Below are positions 7,996 to 17,028 of a DNA stretch of 64,000 nucleotides, piece after piece; position 1 is the stretch's first letter, and each line of letters opens with the position of its first letter. A program made the translations under genes and the position numbers. The notes beneath the pieces were generated by a model, which searched no databases, was not told where the DNA came from, and saw only the letters and a program-made list of their open reading frames with translations. Source of the stretch: Cytophagales bacterium (GTDB taxonomy: Bacteria; Bacteroidota; Bacteroidia; Cytophagales; Cyclobacteriaceae); assembly GCA_033344775.1 (NCBI GenBank), contig JAWPMT010000005.1, positions 1,285,501-1,349,500 of the forward strand, given 5' to 3'.

Positions 7996-9015
7996 ATGCT
8001 TAAGAAGTCATTAAAGAATACAATCCTTATAAACATAGGCGCCTTTTTATTGGTACTCATACTTGATGTATTAAGTATTTGGGCGAATAAGGATAGATTT
8101 GATACTAATTATTCTTTTTTCTTACATGGCCTTAATTATACAATAGTCATTATGGCCATCATTTGGATAAATCATTTTATTTTCATTCCATCTTTTTTTG
8201 ATAATAGACGCTATTTTTTATATACGATATCTCTTATTGGGATTGTGTTTCTTGGAGCATATTTGAAAGGATATGAGAAGGGTGGCTGGTATGATGTTTA
8301 TAAAACGATGTTCTTTCTAACATATACTACCGGAATGGGAATGGCTGCTTTCTTTGTAAGAAGAAATATAGTGTTTAAAAGAGAAAATGATGAGAAAGAA
8401 AAGTTGCAAAAAGAGATGGAACTTAACTATCTAAAAGAGCAGGTGAATCCGCATTTTTTTTTCAATTCATTGAATAGTATTTATGCCCTTTCCAGACAGC
8501 AATCACCCGAAACTCCTGAAGTCGTTATGCAGCTTTCAGAATTATTGCGGTATCAATTGGAGAGTTCTAAAAAAGAGACCGTTTTATTAAAAGAAGAGCT
8601 TGAGTTTATAGAAAATTATTTATTTCTTGAAGAAAAGAGATTGAGTAATCGTTGTACCATTGAATTTTTAATTGACGGAGATTTGTCCGGCTTAAGGATT
8701 TCTCCGATGTTGCTCATCACTTTTGTTGAAAATGCTGTTAAACATGGTGCCCAAAGTACGAATAAACAGAGCACCATTGATATTTCTGTCACTATAAAAA
8801 ACTCCACTCTTCACTTTTGTATTGATAATTCAAAGCCTCACAAAGTTTCTTCATTGAAAAGAACAGGGCTGGGTCTCGAAAATGTGAGAAGACGTTTAAA
8901 TCTTTTATATCCAAACTCTCACGTATTGGAAGTTGATAATAAAGAAGAAAAATATCATATCAATTTATCTATTGATTTAACAGTTTCAAAATTTAAAAAA
9001 ACTGTTAATGATTAA
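7996..9015 (+). CDS. LytS/YehU-type sensor histidine kinase
   Basis: 339 residues: four N-terminal membrane helices (about 10-120), a short coiled coil (125-148), then a His_kinase domain with QVNPHFFFNSLNS (phospho-acceptor His153) and an ATPase domain with FVENAVKHG and TGLGLENVRRRL. Such kinases pair with LytTR regulators. The coding strand is opposite to nearly every other gene in the array. It overlaps its regulator by 8 bp and is divergent from the esterase. Being inverted inside a cassette, it must carry its own promoter; the gap 7794-7995 is the place to look. Confidence 0.92.
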   Translation: MLKKSLKNTILINIGAFLLVLILDVLSIWANKDRFDTNYSFFLHGLNYTIVIMAIIWINHFIFIPSFFDNRRYFLYTISLIGIVFLGAYLKGYEKGGWYDVYKTMFFLTYTTGMGMAAFFVRRNIVFKRENDEKEKLQKEMELNYLKEQVNPHFFFNSLNSIYALSRQQSPETPEVVMQLSELLRYQLESSKKETVLLKEELEFIENYLFLEEKRLSNRCTIEFLIDGDLSGLRISPMLLITFVENAVKHGAQSTNKQSTIDISVTIKNSTLHFCIDNSKPHKVSSLKRTGLGLENVRRRLNLLYPNSHVLEVDNKEEKYHINLSIDLTVSKFKKTVND

Positions 9016-9703
9016 AGTTGGTATTATAGATGACGAAATACTAGCACGTAAAGTATTAGAGGAGTATTGCTCTAAAATTGACAATTTAGAATTAGTATTA
9101 AGTACAGGAAATCCACTTGAATTCATCAATTTCACTCAGCAAAATGACCTTGATCTCATTTTTCTTGATATAGAAATGCCTGAACTTAATGGCATGGAAA
9201 TTTTGCGTTCCATGATAAAACAACCTAAAGTTATTTTGACTACTGCGTATTCGGAATATGCCTTAGAAAGTTATAACTATGGTGTGGTAGATTATTTATT
9301 GAAACCTATAAAAATCGAACGTTTTTTGAAAGCAATAAACAAAGTTTCAGCTTCAAAAATAATGCAGCCTAAAAAAAATAGAGGAACTGAAGAACTTCAA
9401 ATAAAACATGATGGAATCCCCGTTAATATTTCCTTTAAATCAATTCTTTATATTCAGAGTTTTGGAAACTATTTGAAAATTTTTACCGATTCAAGAATGT
9501 ACCTTATCTCCGAAACGCTGATTAATATTACCGCCCTATTATCTAAAAGCTTTCAACGCACACATAAATCATACATTGCGAATTTGGATAGAGTTACAAA
9601 AGCAACCAGAACATATTTGTTAATTGAAAATAGTAAAGTGCCAGTCAGTGCTATGTATAAGGTTGTTGTTTTTAAAGAATTGGGAGTATTAGCAAAATCA
9701 TAA
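9008..9703 (+). CDS. LytTR family response regulator
   Basis: 231 residues. The receiver domain (1-120) has acidic residues IDDE, phospho-acceptor Asp54 in FLDIEMP and the DYLLKP lysine. The LytTR DNA-binding domain (about 130-228) has ILYIQSFGNYLKIF and FQRTHKSYIANLDRV. It is co-transcribed with the kinase, overlapping it by 8 bp. Its 3' end faces the recombination core at 9765, so the whole divergent group (regulator, kinase, esterase) lies between two attC-like sites as one 2.9-kb cassette. Confidence 0.93.
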   Translation: MIKVGIIDDEILARKVLEEYCSKIDNLELVLSTGNPLEFINFTQQNDLDLIFLDIEMPELNGMEILRSMIKQPKVILTTAYSEYALESYNYGVVDYLLKPIKIERFLKAINKVSASKIMQPKKNRGTEELQIKHDGIPVNISFKSILYIQSFGNYLKIFTDSRMYLISETLINITALLSKSFQRTHKSYIANLDRVTKATRTYLLIENSKVPVSAMYKVVVFKELGVLAKS

Positions 9704-9764
9704 AATAGTTTATTTCAGACCTAAAATATAATTCTTAGTCATTGTGTAAATTTTTATGATGTTT

Positions 9765-9879
9765 GGTAACGACCAGATAAGCTCAGTGAGCATATCTTTT
9801 TTCTAATGTTTAAAGCTATTGTTTGTTCTGAAAAATGCTCGTAGCTCGGCTAGTTCATTGAGCTTATTGTTTGTTAGAC
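9765..9879 (-). other. attC-like recombination site (site 9)
   Basis: Left core GGTAACG at 9765 and right core GTTAGA at 9873. Arms AGATAAGCTCAGTGAGC (9775-9791) and TTCATTGAGCTTAT (9854-9867). GTTAGACTC matches the reverse complement of the cassette's leading end at 12168 over 9 bp. It belongs to the same sequence family as sites 1 and 3. Confidence 0.9.
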
Positions 9880-10925
9880 TCTTTTTCAATTTCTATGATG
9901 GTTTCAAAAAATTTAATTGCCTCAATGATATTTGGATCCTTCGAGAGGTCCTTGAAATTGGCCTGCTTTTCAATGATGACATCTGGCGTTATAAGAGGCT
10001 CATGAGATGCTTTCCTGTCGGTCAGGAAGCTCGTGGTAAGGGTTAGCTTCACATCAAATGGCAATTCAGTCAAGCTATTTCCGGTTAGCAAGCCTGCTGT
10101 AGCTTCTCCGATAACTGTGATATTTTGCCGGCCTCTAAAAGATACAGGAATCAGCTCTCCACTGCTTCCCGTCACTATGCCAGTGATTAATGCAACTGGC
10201 GTCTTCAAATCTGGTTGAGCTATAGGGATGATACGCGCTCTGTCGATGCCGTCCTCTGTATCATGAATTATTCCGCCACGGAGCGTTACTATACTCCTAA
10301 TAGTGTGATTGATACCCAGGGAAGTGTAAAGCGTGTCGTCCCCAAGAAAATGGTACAAAGCAGCCAGCATTGGAAATACGTTACCACCGCCATTAAACCT
10401 CAAGTCTATTACCCATCCTTCAATTTTATGAGAGTTAACTGTTTTCATAATTTGATTGTACATCTGCTGCGTTTCCAAGTTTATACTGTCCTGTGAAATG
10501 TCCAGCATGAGCATCGAAGGCATGAGTATATATCCGTACTTGCCGTCGATCACCTTTACTTCAAAGCCTGGTTGTTCCTCGTATTTAAGCAGAAATTCGG
10601 TGTGGAATTGTTCTTGGGTATACTGTTTGCCTTTGCTCCACCTAAACCAACCGTGATCAGAGAAAATATTCAAGTGCGAACCATTGATTGTATCAAAAAG
10701 AGTAGTACACATTGCAAGTGATTTGCCAAAATTCTCGGCTTCCAGTGCACTCTTTTTAAGCGGATCAATAGTCTCCCAATCCACATCACCTCGATAGAGG
10801 TATCTGGTTTGTAATTGATAGATGAGGCTGTCATAGAAGATGGATATGCTGTCTTTTGTGGATAACACCTGTGCGGTACCCTGTAGAGTTAGTGAAAGGA
10901 GTAGAAATAGAAGTACTTTTTTCAT
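9864..10925 (-). CDS. S41 family peptidase (C-terminal processing peptidase-like), secreted
   Basis: About 353 residues from the Met at 10925, giving a clean signal peptide ending LQGTAQ. The catalytic core reads GKYGYILMPSM, GWVIDLRFNGGGN, then TGIVTGSSGELIPV with the serine nucleophile in GSSGE, and a later GEATAGLLTGN. S41 peptidases cleave peptides through a Ser/Lys dyad; no PDZ domain is obvious, so this is a short tail-specific-protease relative. The last codons (NKQ, stop) are inside the attC-like site. It follows an AraC-type regulator with no site between them, so both sit in one cassette. Confidence 0.88.
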   Translation of the reverse strand: MKKVLLFLLLSLTLQGTAQVLSTKDSISIFYDSLIYQLQTRYLYRGDVDWETIDPLKKSALEAENFGKSLAMCTTLFDTINGSHLNIFSDHGWFRWSKGKQYTQEQFHTEFLLKYEEQPGFEVKVIDGKYGYILMPSMLMLDISQDSINLETQQMYNQIMKTVNSHKIEGWVIDLRFNGGGNVFPMLAALYHFLGDDTLYTSLGINHTIRSIVTLRGGIIHDTEDGIDRARIIPIAQPDLKTPVALITGIVTGSSGELIPVSFRGRQNITVIGEATAGLLTGNSLTELPFDVKLTLTTSFLTDRKASHEPLITPDVIIEKQANFKDLSKDPNIIEAIKFFETIIEIEKESNKQ

Positions 10926-11013
10926 TTTGTTTTTTAGCAAATCAACGTATGGAGATGCTTGAAAACAGCGAATTTGAGAATCTGAAAGTCCCAGATTTAG
11001 GATTCTGGAGTTA

Positions 11014-12129
11014 TTACTTCATGGTCTTGACGAAAGTTGAAGGTGTCTTTCCCGTCTGTTCCCTAAAGATTTTGTAGAAAGATGATTTAGAGTTAAAACC
11101 TGCATCCTTTGCAAGCGCTTCCAACTTGTATTTATCAGAAAGCTCTGTACTGATCAACTTTATCGCTTCCTCAGTGCGGTACTTGTTCAGGTATTGCGAG
11201 AAGTTCAACCCTAACTGGTCGTTTAGGTAGCGTGTCACTTCATGTATTGGGAAGTCAAGCGTGGAAGCCAGTTGCTGCGAAGTAAGTTTTGGGTTTTTGA
11301 ACAATTTATCTTCTTCCATAGCTTTCTTAAGCGCATCATGTAGCTGTCCGTTTTCCGGTTGAGATGGTTTTGACTTGAGGAGCGGCTTGAAAAAGAGCAG
11401 GTTTGGTTTGGAATAACCGATAAACCCGATCCAATAGACAAATAGGGAGTTTATAATAAGTGTTGGGTAGTAGAATATGCGATCATGCAAACCCAGCGTA
11501 TGAAGGCTGGCAAGAACGAGCAGCAGGTGAACACTTGTTAGGCCGATGAACACTATAAGCAGGGTCTTTAACCAGGACCAGTTTTTCCCGGTTCCAAAAG
11601 AAGTTCCCGTTTGTGAAAGGTGGTCTCTTGTCTTTTTAAGAAGAACCAGACCAAGAATCAAATTGAAAAAAAGATAAACTAGCTCATTTATTGTGAAGAA
11701 GCCAGTATCGTACACTTCCCTTATGATCGATTTATTTTCACCACTCAGTATCAAGTAAACCCAAAACATCCTTACCAGTCCATAAAAGAGAGCGGGAAGC
11801 AGCAAAAACCAGATGATCCTTCTGGATGTGGAATTTAGGGGCTGAATACTATAAGAGACATAACCAAAAAAGGTCGGAGCAATCAGGTATTTATAGGGGA
11901 CAGGTTGCGCTCCCGAAGGTAGCGTACCAATTTGTATGTCCATAAAGATTGCAGCATATCCCAGGTTGTAAATGGATAAACAGAGTAGAAACAGGATGAA
12001 AAACCACTTCGCTTGTTTATTATACGATTTGCGAAAAGTGAGATAGACACAAAGTGAAAATGCCTGTATTCCGCCGAATAAAATGATATTGTCGAGAAGA
12101 TCCAAATTCATATCCAAAGATGACATCAT
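11014..12129 (-). CDS. Membrane-anchored AraC family regulator
   Basis: 371 residues. The first 245 contain about seven hydrophobic helices; the C-terminus (about 265-371) is an AraC-type DNA-binding domain (LTSQQLASTLDFPIHEVTRYLND and LEALAKDAGFNSKSSFYKIFREQTGKTPSTF). This 7TM-HTH arrangement is common in Bacteroidota and couples an envelope signal directly to transcription. The neighbouring S41 peptidase, 88 bp downstream, is its likely target. The start lies 39 nt from the core at 12168. Confidence 0.9.
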   Translation of the reverse strand: MMSSLDMNLDLLDNIILFGGIQAFSLCVYLTFRKSYNKQAKWFFILFLLCLSIYNLGYAAIFMDIQIGTLPSGAQPVPYKYLIAPTFFGYVSYSIQPLNSTSRRIIWFLLLPALFYGLVRMFWVYLILSGENKSIIREVYDTGFFTINELVYLFFNLILGLVLLKKTRDHLSQTGTSFGTGKNWSWLKTLLIVFIGLTSVHLLLVLASLHTLGLHDRIFYYPTLIINSLFVYWIGFIGYSKPNLLFFKPLLKSKPSQPENGQLHDALKKAMEEDKLFKNPKLTSQQLASTLDFPIHEVTRYLNDQLGLNFSQYLNKYRTEEAIKLISTELSDKYKLEALAKDAGFNSKSSFYKIFREQTGKTPSTFVKTMK

Positions 12130-12167
12130 CCATATCGTTGGAGAACAAAGTTAATTATCGTTTTGAG

Positions 12168-12284
12168 TCTAACGTCAAGATATAGCATGTGCCACTGGAC
12201 TTATTAATATCTACAAGCTAGCAGTTTTACGGATCAGTTTCAAGTAACTGAGTAGAGGCATATGCTATATCGTCTGTTATCGCC
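12168..12284 (-). other. attC-like recombination site (site 8)
   Basis: Left core TCTAACG at 12168 and right core GTTATC at 12276. Near-perfect arms GATATAGCATGTGCC (12179-12193) and GGCATATGCTATATC (12257-12271). GTTATC is the exact partner of GATAAC at 13074, the leading core of this cassette. Confidence 0.9.
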
Positions 12285-12285
12285 T

Positions 12286-13065
12286 TTATTCATCTTTTAT
12301 CCAAATTGGATATCCGAAGACTGATACTTTATCCCAGTTTGTTGCTCCTTCTCTGCCATAGTCTCTTATTACATAAAGAGCTTTAATTGATCTTTTTGGT
12401 GAGACAAGACATCCCCATTCTGTTAACAGTTTATCTGTGTTTGATATAAAGTCATACGCAAACAATTTTACATTATGAGCCACTTGTTCTGAATCGTTCC
12501 TTCCTGTGAGATCGGAATTTGGATTGGGATGTGAACTTGCAGGAACGAATGAATCAAGTTTGGTTAGTTCAAATTGCTTTCTAGTATAGTAAATTAAAGA
12601 CTGCAACAAAGTATAGCTAGATGCATTACCAAAACTCGTTGGGCTAGTGTCATTGCCTCCATAGTTTTCAAGTAAGCATAACAAACTGGACTTTTTTTCA
12701 TTAACCGTTGGATCTCCAATCCAAAATGTGAATTCTGGAGTTTGTCTACCGAAATAATCCATTTTCGGAACAATTACTTTCTTTGCTTGAAAAGACTCCA
12801 TGAAATATCTATTATCCAACTCGGACTCATTGATAGGACGCTTATTTCCTATCAGTTTTTTCTTTATTAGAAAACTATTCACAACTTCCATATCTTCAAT
12901 TACCGTCCGTTTTCTAAACTGATCTGAATTTTCAAATTTTAGCTTAGGGTTAATGGAAATTTCGCCTCCGATTTTTGAAGAGCTAATGAAAGTATCTGGA
13001 GAGCCTTCAATTTGCTCTGCATAAAGTTTTAATCTGTATTCGTCAAAATATTGAAAATGTTCCAT
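12286..13065 (-). CDS. Unknown soluble cassette protein
   Basis: About 259 residues from the Met at 13065 (MEHFQYFDEYR). An upstream Met at 13107 falls inside the recombination site and is unlikely. No signal peptide, membrane segment or known motif was recognised. It contains VPKMDYFGRQTPEFTFWIGDP and ends in a compact basic/aromatic region. It is a single-gene cassette: the start is 9 nt from the core at 13074 and the stop is 2 nt from the end of site 8. No function is proposed. Confidence 0.65.
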   Translation of the reverse strand: MEHFQYFDEYRLKLYAEQIEGSPDTFISSSKIGGEISINPKLKFENSDQFRKRTVIEDMEVVNSFLIKKKLIGNKRPINESELDNRYFMESFQAKKVIVPKMDYFGRQTPEFTFWIGDPTVNEKKSSLLCLLENYGGNDTSPTSFGNASSYTLLQSLIYYTRKQFELTKLDSFVPASSHPNPNSDLTGRNDSEQVAHNVKLFAYDFISNTDKLLTEWGCLVSPKRSIKALYVIRDYGREGATNWDKVSVFGYPIWIKDE

Positions 13066-13073
13066 AGATTGGT

Positions 13074-13305
13074 GATAACGCCAAGCTAGCAGGAATGCGC
13101 CCACCAATTGGCAGAAAGCACTAAGCTAATGAATCTGCCGGTGCTCACAAAGTATCCAGAATACACTGCGAAAAGAGAGAAAAAAACTCCTGCAATGTGC
13201 GCTCAGTAGTAAGCACAGCCCTTTCTCAGCGGCTGATTCATGGCGATGATTGCACTGAAGCCAACTGAGAAGCAGTTTGGCACATTCGAGCTAGCGCCTT
13301 TTAGT
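13074..13305 (-). other. Long attC-like recombination site (site 7)
   Basis: Left core GATAACG at 13074; arms GCTAGCAGGAATGCGCC (13085-13101) and GGCACATTCGAGCTAGC (13279-13295). The trailing core TTTAGT (13300-13305) is a degenerate partner of GCTAAC at 13899. The interior shares GCAGTTTGGCACAT with site 2. Confidence 0.8.
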
Positions 13306-13311
13306 TTTTCG

Positions 13312-13872
13312 TCAAAATAAGATTTGCGCAGTTATTCCGGCGGCAATAACAAGAGCGTTCGCAATAATTAGTTGAAGGCTAATTTTAGTGTTAATCAGTT
13401 CGGCCGTAAAGGATGAGTTATCCTGTGGTGGTTGTTCGATGACCTTAGTTCCAGCGATAAAATCTCCAATTCGTTGTTCTGCTCCGCCGAAAGCAAGTAA
13501 AGCTTCGAGTGGCCAAAGAATACTCGTTATGTTTCGGATGAAGCATTGAAATTGAGTAGCGGGTTCTTCTGAATTGTTTTTTACAATTGCGAATCCAAGT
13601 TTTCGTTTGGCGATACTCCGTCCACTAACAATGTCCTTGTTAAAGAAAACTAGGACTGTTAACGGCCAAAATGCATAGAAGTCCAGTTTACTTATTGGAA
13701 AGTAATTGTCAAGCACAAACAGTGCAATTAAAAATGGAGCAAGTATTGCTATTCCACGGGCAAAGTCAGAAATCATTGATTGGGCTCTTGGTGGTAACGG
13801 CCATATTTTCTCAGCTCGTTCCGCAAAAGTGTTCGTTAGAGGATTAAACAAAAGACTATCTAAAATTTGCAT
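13312..13872 (-). CDS. RDD family membrane protein
   Basis: 186 residues with three to four membrane helices. It carries RDD-type signatures: a first helix with DFARGIAILAPFL, the central NKDIVSGRSIAKRKLGFAIV, and RIGDFIAGTKVI near the end of the domain. RDD proteins are small integral membrane proteins, some reported as ion exchangers; most have no assigned role. The first signature residues (R-D-D) are only partly kept. It is a single-gene cassette, starting 27 nt from the core at 13899. Confidence 0.8.
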   Translation of the reverse strand: MQILDSLLFNPLTNTFAERAEKIWPLPPRAQSMISDFARGIAILAPFLIALFVLDNYFPISKLDFYAFWPLTVLVFFNKDIVSGRSIAKRKLGFAIVKNNSEEPATQFQCFIRNITSILWPLEALLAFGGAEQRIGDFIAGTKVIEQPPQDNSSFTAELINTKISLQLIIANALVIAAGITAQILF

Positions 13873-13898
13873 TATTCTTGGATACTACCGATATGAAA

Positions 13899-14026
13899 GC
13901 TAACGATCAGCTAAGCACAGTCGGCTCAGCCTTTCGAATATCTCAAATGTATCGGATTCAAATACCCTTTGCAAATAACTAAGTAAGCCCGGGGCGCGCA
14001 GCCGATTGGGCTTAGCGCCTGTTACC
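13899..14026 (-). other. attC-like recombination site (site 6)
   Basis: Left core GCTAACG at 13899 and right core GTTACC at 14021. Arms GCTAAGCACAGTCGGCT (13910-13926) and AGCCGATTGGGCTTAGC (14000-14016). GTTACCAGC matches the reverse complement of the leading end at 15069 over 9 bp. Confidence 0.9.
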
Positions 14027-14030
14027 AGCT

Positions 14031-15056
14031 TTATTCTCGTAATTCGATGCTTGGTGCAAGGGTATTGAACCGTTTGATTTCTATCGAATCAATCTGCGTT
14101 TTTCCAATATAGATCGTCTCAAGGTTCGGCATTATCGCAAGAGCATCAGGTAAACGTTCAATAGGATTGCCGTTAATTGCCAATAGTCGTAAGTTGGTTA
14201 GTTGAGAGATTTCATCACCAATTTGAGTTAGTCTGTTTTGACTGAGGTATAAATCCTCGAGTTTATCGATCTCCAAAATAGGTTTAGGTATCTCGGTTAG
14301 ATTATTACCAGTAAGAATGACTTTATAAACATCCAGCTCACTCGCTTTTTCTGGTAACCCAGTTAGATTCTTATTTTGTAACCAGAGGTACTTTCCTTTG
14401 TTATCATTCCAGACTAATTTATTAACTGATTCGTAAACGCTAGTTACTTCATTACCCAAAATTTTCTCTGCTAAGTCAACAGCTTTCTTCTGTATTTGGA
14501 GTTCGGTCGCACTGTCAACAGTAAATATCCATGCTTTTATTACTTGTTCGGAAAATATGGTGGAGTATTCGAAATTTGGATTCCATTTAACTCGTTGAAA
14601 GTCAGCACTACTGCCATCTGACCATTTAAATCTTATTGAATTAGGTATATCCTCAACTCTGGTCGATGTTAGAATCACACCAGAGTCGGGAATCTGAATT
14701 TTCTTTTTCCAGAAGATCGTTTTATTAAGTTCGGGATATCCTTCCAGACCGAAAATTATTCCAGTTTGACCAGAATAGTCTTGAGGGAATATGACTTCAT
14801 TGTGTTCCTGCCACTCCATGAAGAATATGAATACACAAATTGCATACACTGAAGTTAGTGTCCATTGGATGCTTTTGATCAATGACTTTTTCCATGTGAT
14901 TTTGGAGATGCCGTAATCAATTAGAAAGAGTATGATTCCAACGGCTAAAATATATACCCCAAGGAAAAGCAAGTAAAGCGTTAAACATGCAATTACTCCC
15001 AAAATGAATGTTAGAGTAGCTGAAGTTCTAAGAGGGGTTTTGAAAATCTTCTTCAT
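14031..15056 (-). CDS. Membrane-anchored leucine-rich-repeat protein
   Basis: About 341 residues from the Met at 15056; the Met at 15080 would place eight residues inside the recombination site. Three membrane helices fill residues 12-90. A soluble region follows, and the C-terminal third carries at least four leucine-rich repeats of about 23 residues (LTGLPEKASELDVYKVILTG, LTEIPKPILEIDKLEDLYLS, LTQIGDEISQLTNLRLLAIN, IERLPDALAIMPNLETIYIG). LRRs are protein-interaction modules; no partner can be named. It is a single-gene cassette. Confidence 0.82.
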   Translation of the reverse strand: MKKIFKTPLRTSATLTFILGVIACLTLYLLFLGVYILAVGIILFLIDYGISKITWKKSLIKSIQWTLTSVYAICVFIFFMEWQEHNEVIFPQDYSGQTGIIFGLEGYPELNKTIFWKKKIQIPDSGVILTSTRVEDIPNSIRFKWSDGSSADFQRVKWNPNFEYSTIFSEQVIKAWIFTVDSATELQIQKKAVDLAEKILGNEVTSVYESVNKLVWNDNKGKYLWLQNKNLTGLPEKASELDVYKVILTGNNLTEIPKPILEIDKLEDLYLSQNRLTQIGDEISQLTNLRLLAINGNPIERLPDALAIMPNLETIYIGKTQIDSIEIKRFNTLAPSIELRE

Positions 15057-15068
15057 GGAGGTATTGCT

Positions 15069-15183
15069 GGTAACGTCCATCTAAAATGAGTATGCGCCAC
15101 AGTTGCTAGAAGCACCAGGACTTCCGTTTCGCAAAGTCAACTCAAATGGTTCGGTAAGCATATTCATTTTAGTGTTTGTTAGC
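15069..15183 (-). other. attC-like recombination site (site 5)
   Basis: Left core GGTAACG at 15069 and right core GTTAGC at 15178. Arms CTAAAATGAGTATGC (15081-15095) and GCATATTCATTTTAG (15158-15172). GTTAGCTTCCAT matches the reverse complement of the cassette's leading end at 15631 over 12 bp. Confidence 0.93.
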
Positions 15184-15206
15184 TTCCATATAATTTTTCC
15201 AAGTGA

Positions 15207-15623
15207 TTAAATTACTCCTTGAGCTTCTATCTCTATCATAAATTCTTTATTTGCCAGTCCTTGAACACTCACCCAGGTGGTTGCTGGAGGACTAACAGTC
15301 CCAAAGTTATCCTTCAGGATTTTACTAATTTTTAAGCTGTCCTCTTTTTGATAATTGACAATGTAAATATTCAACATTACAATATTTTCTAAAGTCCCAC
15401 CGGCAGCTTCTATGGCTAATTTTAAATTGTTTATTGACTGTTGAGTTTGTTTGGCTAAGTCATTTTCTCCAACAATATTTTGCTTTTCGTCCCAGGCAAC
15501 TTGTCCGGAAATAAAAACCATTTTCCCTGGATTAGACACTACAACTTGAGAGAATCCATATTCTCTTGAATTAAATAACGAACTGGGATTAATGCTTTTC
15601 TTTTTCATTCCAAGGTTTGTCAA
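15207..15623 (-). CDS. RidA family (YjgF/YER057c/UK114) protein
   Basis: 138 residues (133 if the second Met at 15608 is used). It shows the RidA pattern: FSQVVVSNPGKMVFISGQVAWD, QTQQSINNLKLAIEAAGGTLENIVMLNIYIVN, then SPPATTWVSVQGLANKEFMIEIEAQGVI. RidA proteins deaminate reactive enamine/imine intermediates of PLP enzymes; this member keeps the ITxD-like C-terminal IEIEA rather than the classical Arg-containing motif, so it may belong to a non-canonical subgroup. It is a single-gene cassette with its start 8 nt from the core at 15631. Confidence 0.88.
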   Translation of the reverse strand: MTNLGMKKKSINPSSLFNSREYGFSQVVVSNPGKMVFISGQVAWDEKQNIVGENDLAKQTQQSINNLKLAIEAAGGTLENIVMLNIYIVNYQKEDSLKISKILKDNFGTVSPPATTWVSVQGLANKEFMIEIEAQGVI

Positions 15624-15630
15624 AATGGAA

Positions 15631-15806
15631 GCTAACGACTTGCTATGATGAGTGGGGGTTAGAAAGCACTAACCTATCGTCTCGCACATAGCCACGCCTT
15701 GGTTTGAATTTAAAAACTTCGGGCCGCGCAGGCGTGACGGACTTTCCAAACACCACAAAAGTATCCTGACCGATAGAACCCCATTCATTCATCAGCGTCT
15801 GTTAGC
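15631..15806 (-). other. attC-like recombination site (site 4)
   Basis: Left core GCTAACG at 15631 and right core GTTAGC at 15801. Arms ATGATGAGTGGGGGTT (about 15645-15660) and GAACCCCATTCATTCATC (15776-15793). GTTAGCATC matches the reverse complement of the leading end at 16915 over 9 bp. The stop codon of the YARHG gene lies inside. Confidence 0.9.
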
Positions 15807-16901
15807 ATCTTCTGATTCCAGATTTACGGTGATTTTGGTGTTCAGTTCGTTCGCTCCAAAGAATTTACCGTTAGTAATTGGGATGTTGAATTGTGCCTTT
15901 TCTCCAGTTCCCTCGCTCCAAAATTCAATGAATATCGAGAGGCCACTAATATCACTTAGAGTCTTAGCAAAATTGCTTCCCCATAATCTAATTTCTTTTC
16001 CACCTCTGATAATCTTATTCTTTTCATTCTCTGTTCGGAGTTCAACTGTTGGGGTAAAATACCATGGGAGGTCTTCTTTACTTTCTTGACTAGTTGCAAC
16101 AAATGTAATTGAGCTAACCACTCCGTTCAGAGTTGATAAATAAAGAGTTGATATTGTCGCTCCATCTCGTCCTGAATTTTCATGACAATAACCGATAAAC
16201 ATATGGATTTTGCTGTTCGGTATATCAACTGTGAAGTAGGATTCATTGAATTTCAAAAAGGGTTCATCGGAGTTATAAGTGAAGAGCTCTCCATAGTTCT
16301 CTTCACCACAACAACCATACTCAACAGCATGAAAGTAATTGGTCTTAAATTTTAAATCATCGTAATACTTGATTGTTTCCCAAAATGGTTTTGATGGGTC
16401 GGTAGATTCAGCGTAAATAACGGTAGGGAATTTTTCTGCACCAGTGAAAGTTCGTTCGACTACTTTTCTAATCGTACCGTATTTGAAATGTCTGTGGAAA
16501 GTAACATTCCTTGAGGTTTCAAGTTTGTTGCCAGTTATTGGATCTTTGTAGACCCTGAAATATGCATCAGTTTCGCTTGCAATAGAAGGGTTAAATGAGT
16601 CTTGCTTTGCTAGATTTTCAAAATTCAAAATTCTCTCAATGTTAGACTTATCAATGTCGGTCAGTTGATCATCGACATTTGTGTTCTTTGGCTTGTACCA
16701 GAGCTTTGTTTTGAAGTATTCTGTTAAGTCTGAAGATTTAAATATGTAACCATATCGAGCAAAAATTTCATTTCTCAATATTCTGAGTTCGTTCGCAGAC
16801 TTACCTTTTAGAACAAATTCAGGAATTGGCTGTTGGTTTGGTGATTGCGCAAATGCAGCAAATTGAGTGATAAATAATAGTAAGAGGAGTAGGTTTTTCA
16901 T
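15792..16901 (-). CDS. Secreted YARHG-domain protein
   Basis: 369 residues. The signal peptide ends FAAFAQ (about residue 19). A YARHG domain follows at about 35-95, with LRILRNEIFARYGYIFKSSDL and the aromatic YFKTKLWYKP. The rest (about 110-360) is a beta-rich region without a recognised family. YARHG domains are short extracellular modules common in Bacteroidota and Firmicutes and probably bind peptidoglycan or proteins. The last four codons (ANRR) and the stop are encoded by the attC-like site. It is a single-gene cassette. Confidence 0.82.
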   Translation of the reverse strand: MKNLLLLLLFITQFAAFAQSPNQQPIPEFVLKGKSANELRILRNEIFARYGYIFKSSDLTEYFKTKLWYKPKNTNVDDQLTDIDKSNIERILNFENLAKQDSFNPSIASETDAYFRVYKDPITGNKLETSRNVTFHRHFKYGTIRKVVERTFTGAEKFPTVIYAESTDPSKPFWETIKYYDDLKFKTNYFHAVEYGCCGEENYGELFTYNSDEPFLKFNESYFTVDIPNSKIHMFIGYCHENSGRDGATISTLYLSTLNGVVSSITFVATSQESKEDLPWYFTPTVELRTENEKNKIIRGGKEIRLWGSNFAKTLSDISGLSIFIEFWSEGTGEKAQFNIPITNGKFFGANELNTKITVNLESEDANRR

Positions 16902-16914
16902 GCAGTAAATTGAT

Positions 16915-17028
16915 GCTAACGTCCAGATAAGCTCAGTGAGCGTATCCTTTCAAATTGATTCTAAAGTTACCATTTGCATAAAAATCACTCATAGCTCAGT
17001 TTGCTCATTGAGCTTATCGTTTGTTAGC
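16915..17028 (-). other. attC-like recombination site (site 3)
   Basis: Left core GCTAACG at 16915 and right core GTTAGC at 17023. Arms AGATAAGCTCAGTGAGC (16925-16941) and GCTCATTGAGCTTATC (17003-17018). GTTAGCGTC matches the reverse complement of the leading end at 17971 over 9 bp. It is very similar throughout to site 1 (18752). Confidence 0.93.

Noticed and set aside
15207-15623. RidA gene as evidence of a biosynthetic operon
   Set aside because: It is a single-gene cassette with recombination sites on both sides; its neighbours carry no functional link.
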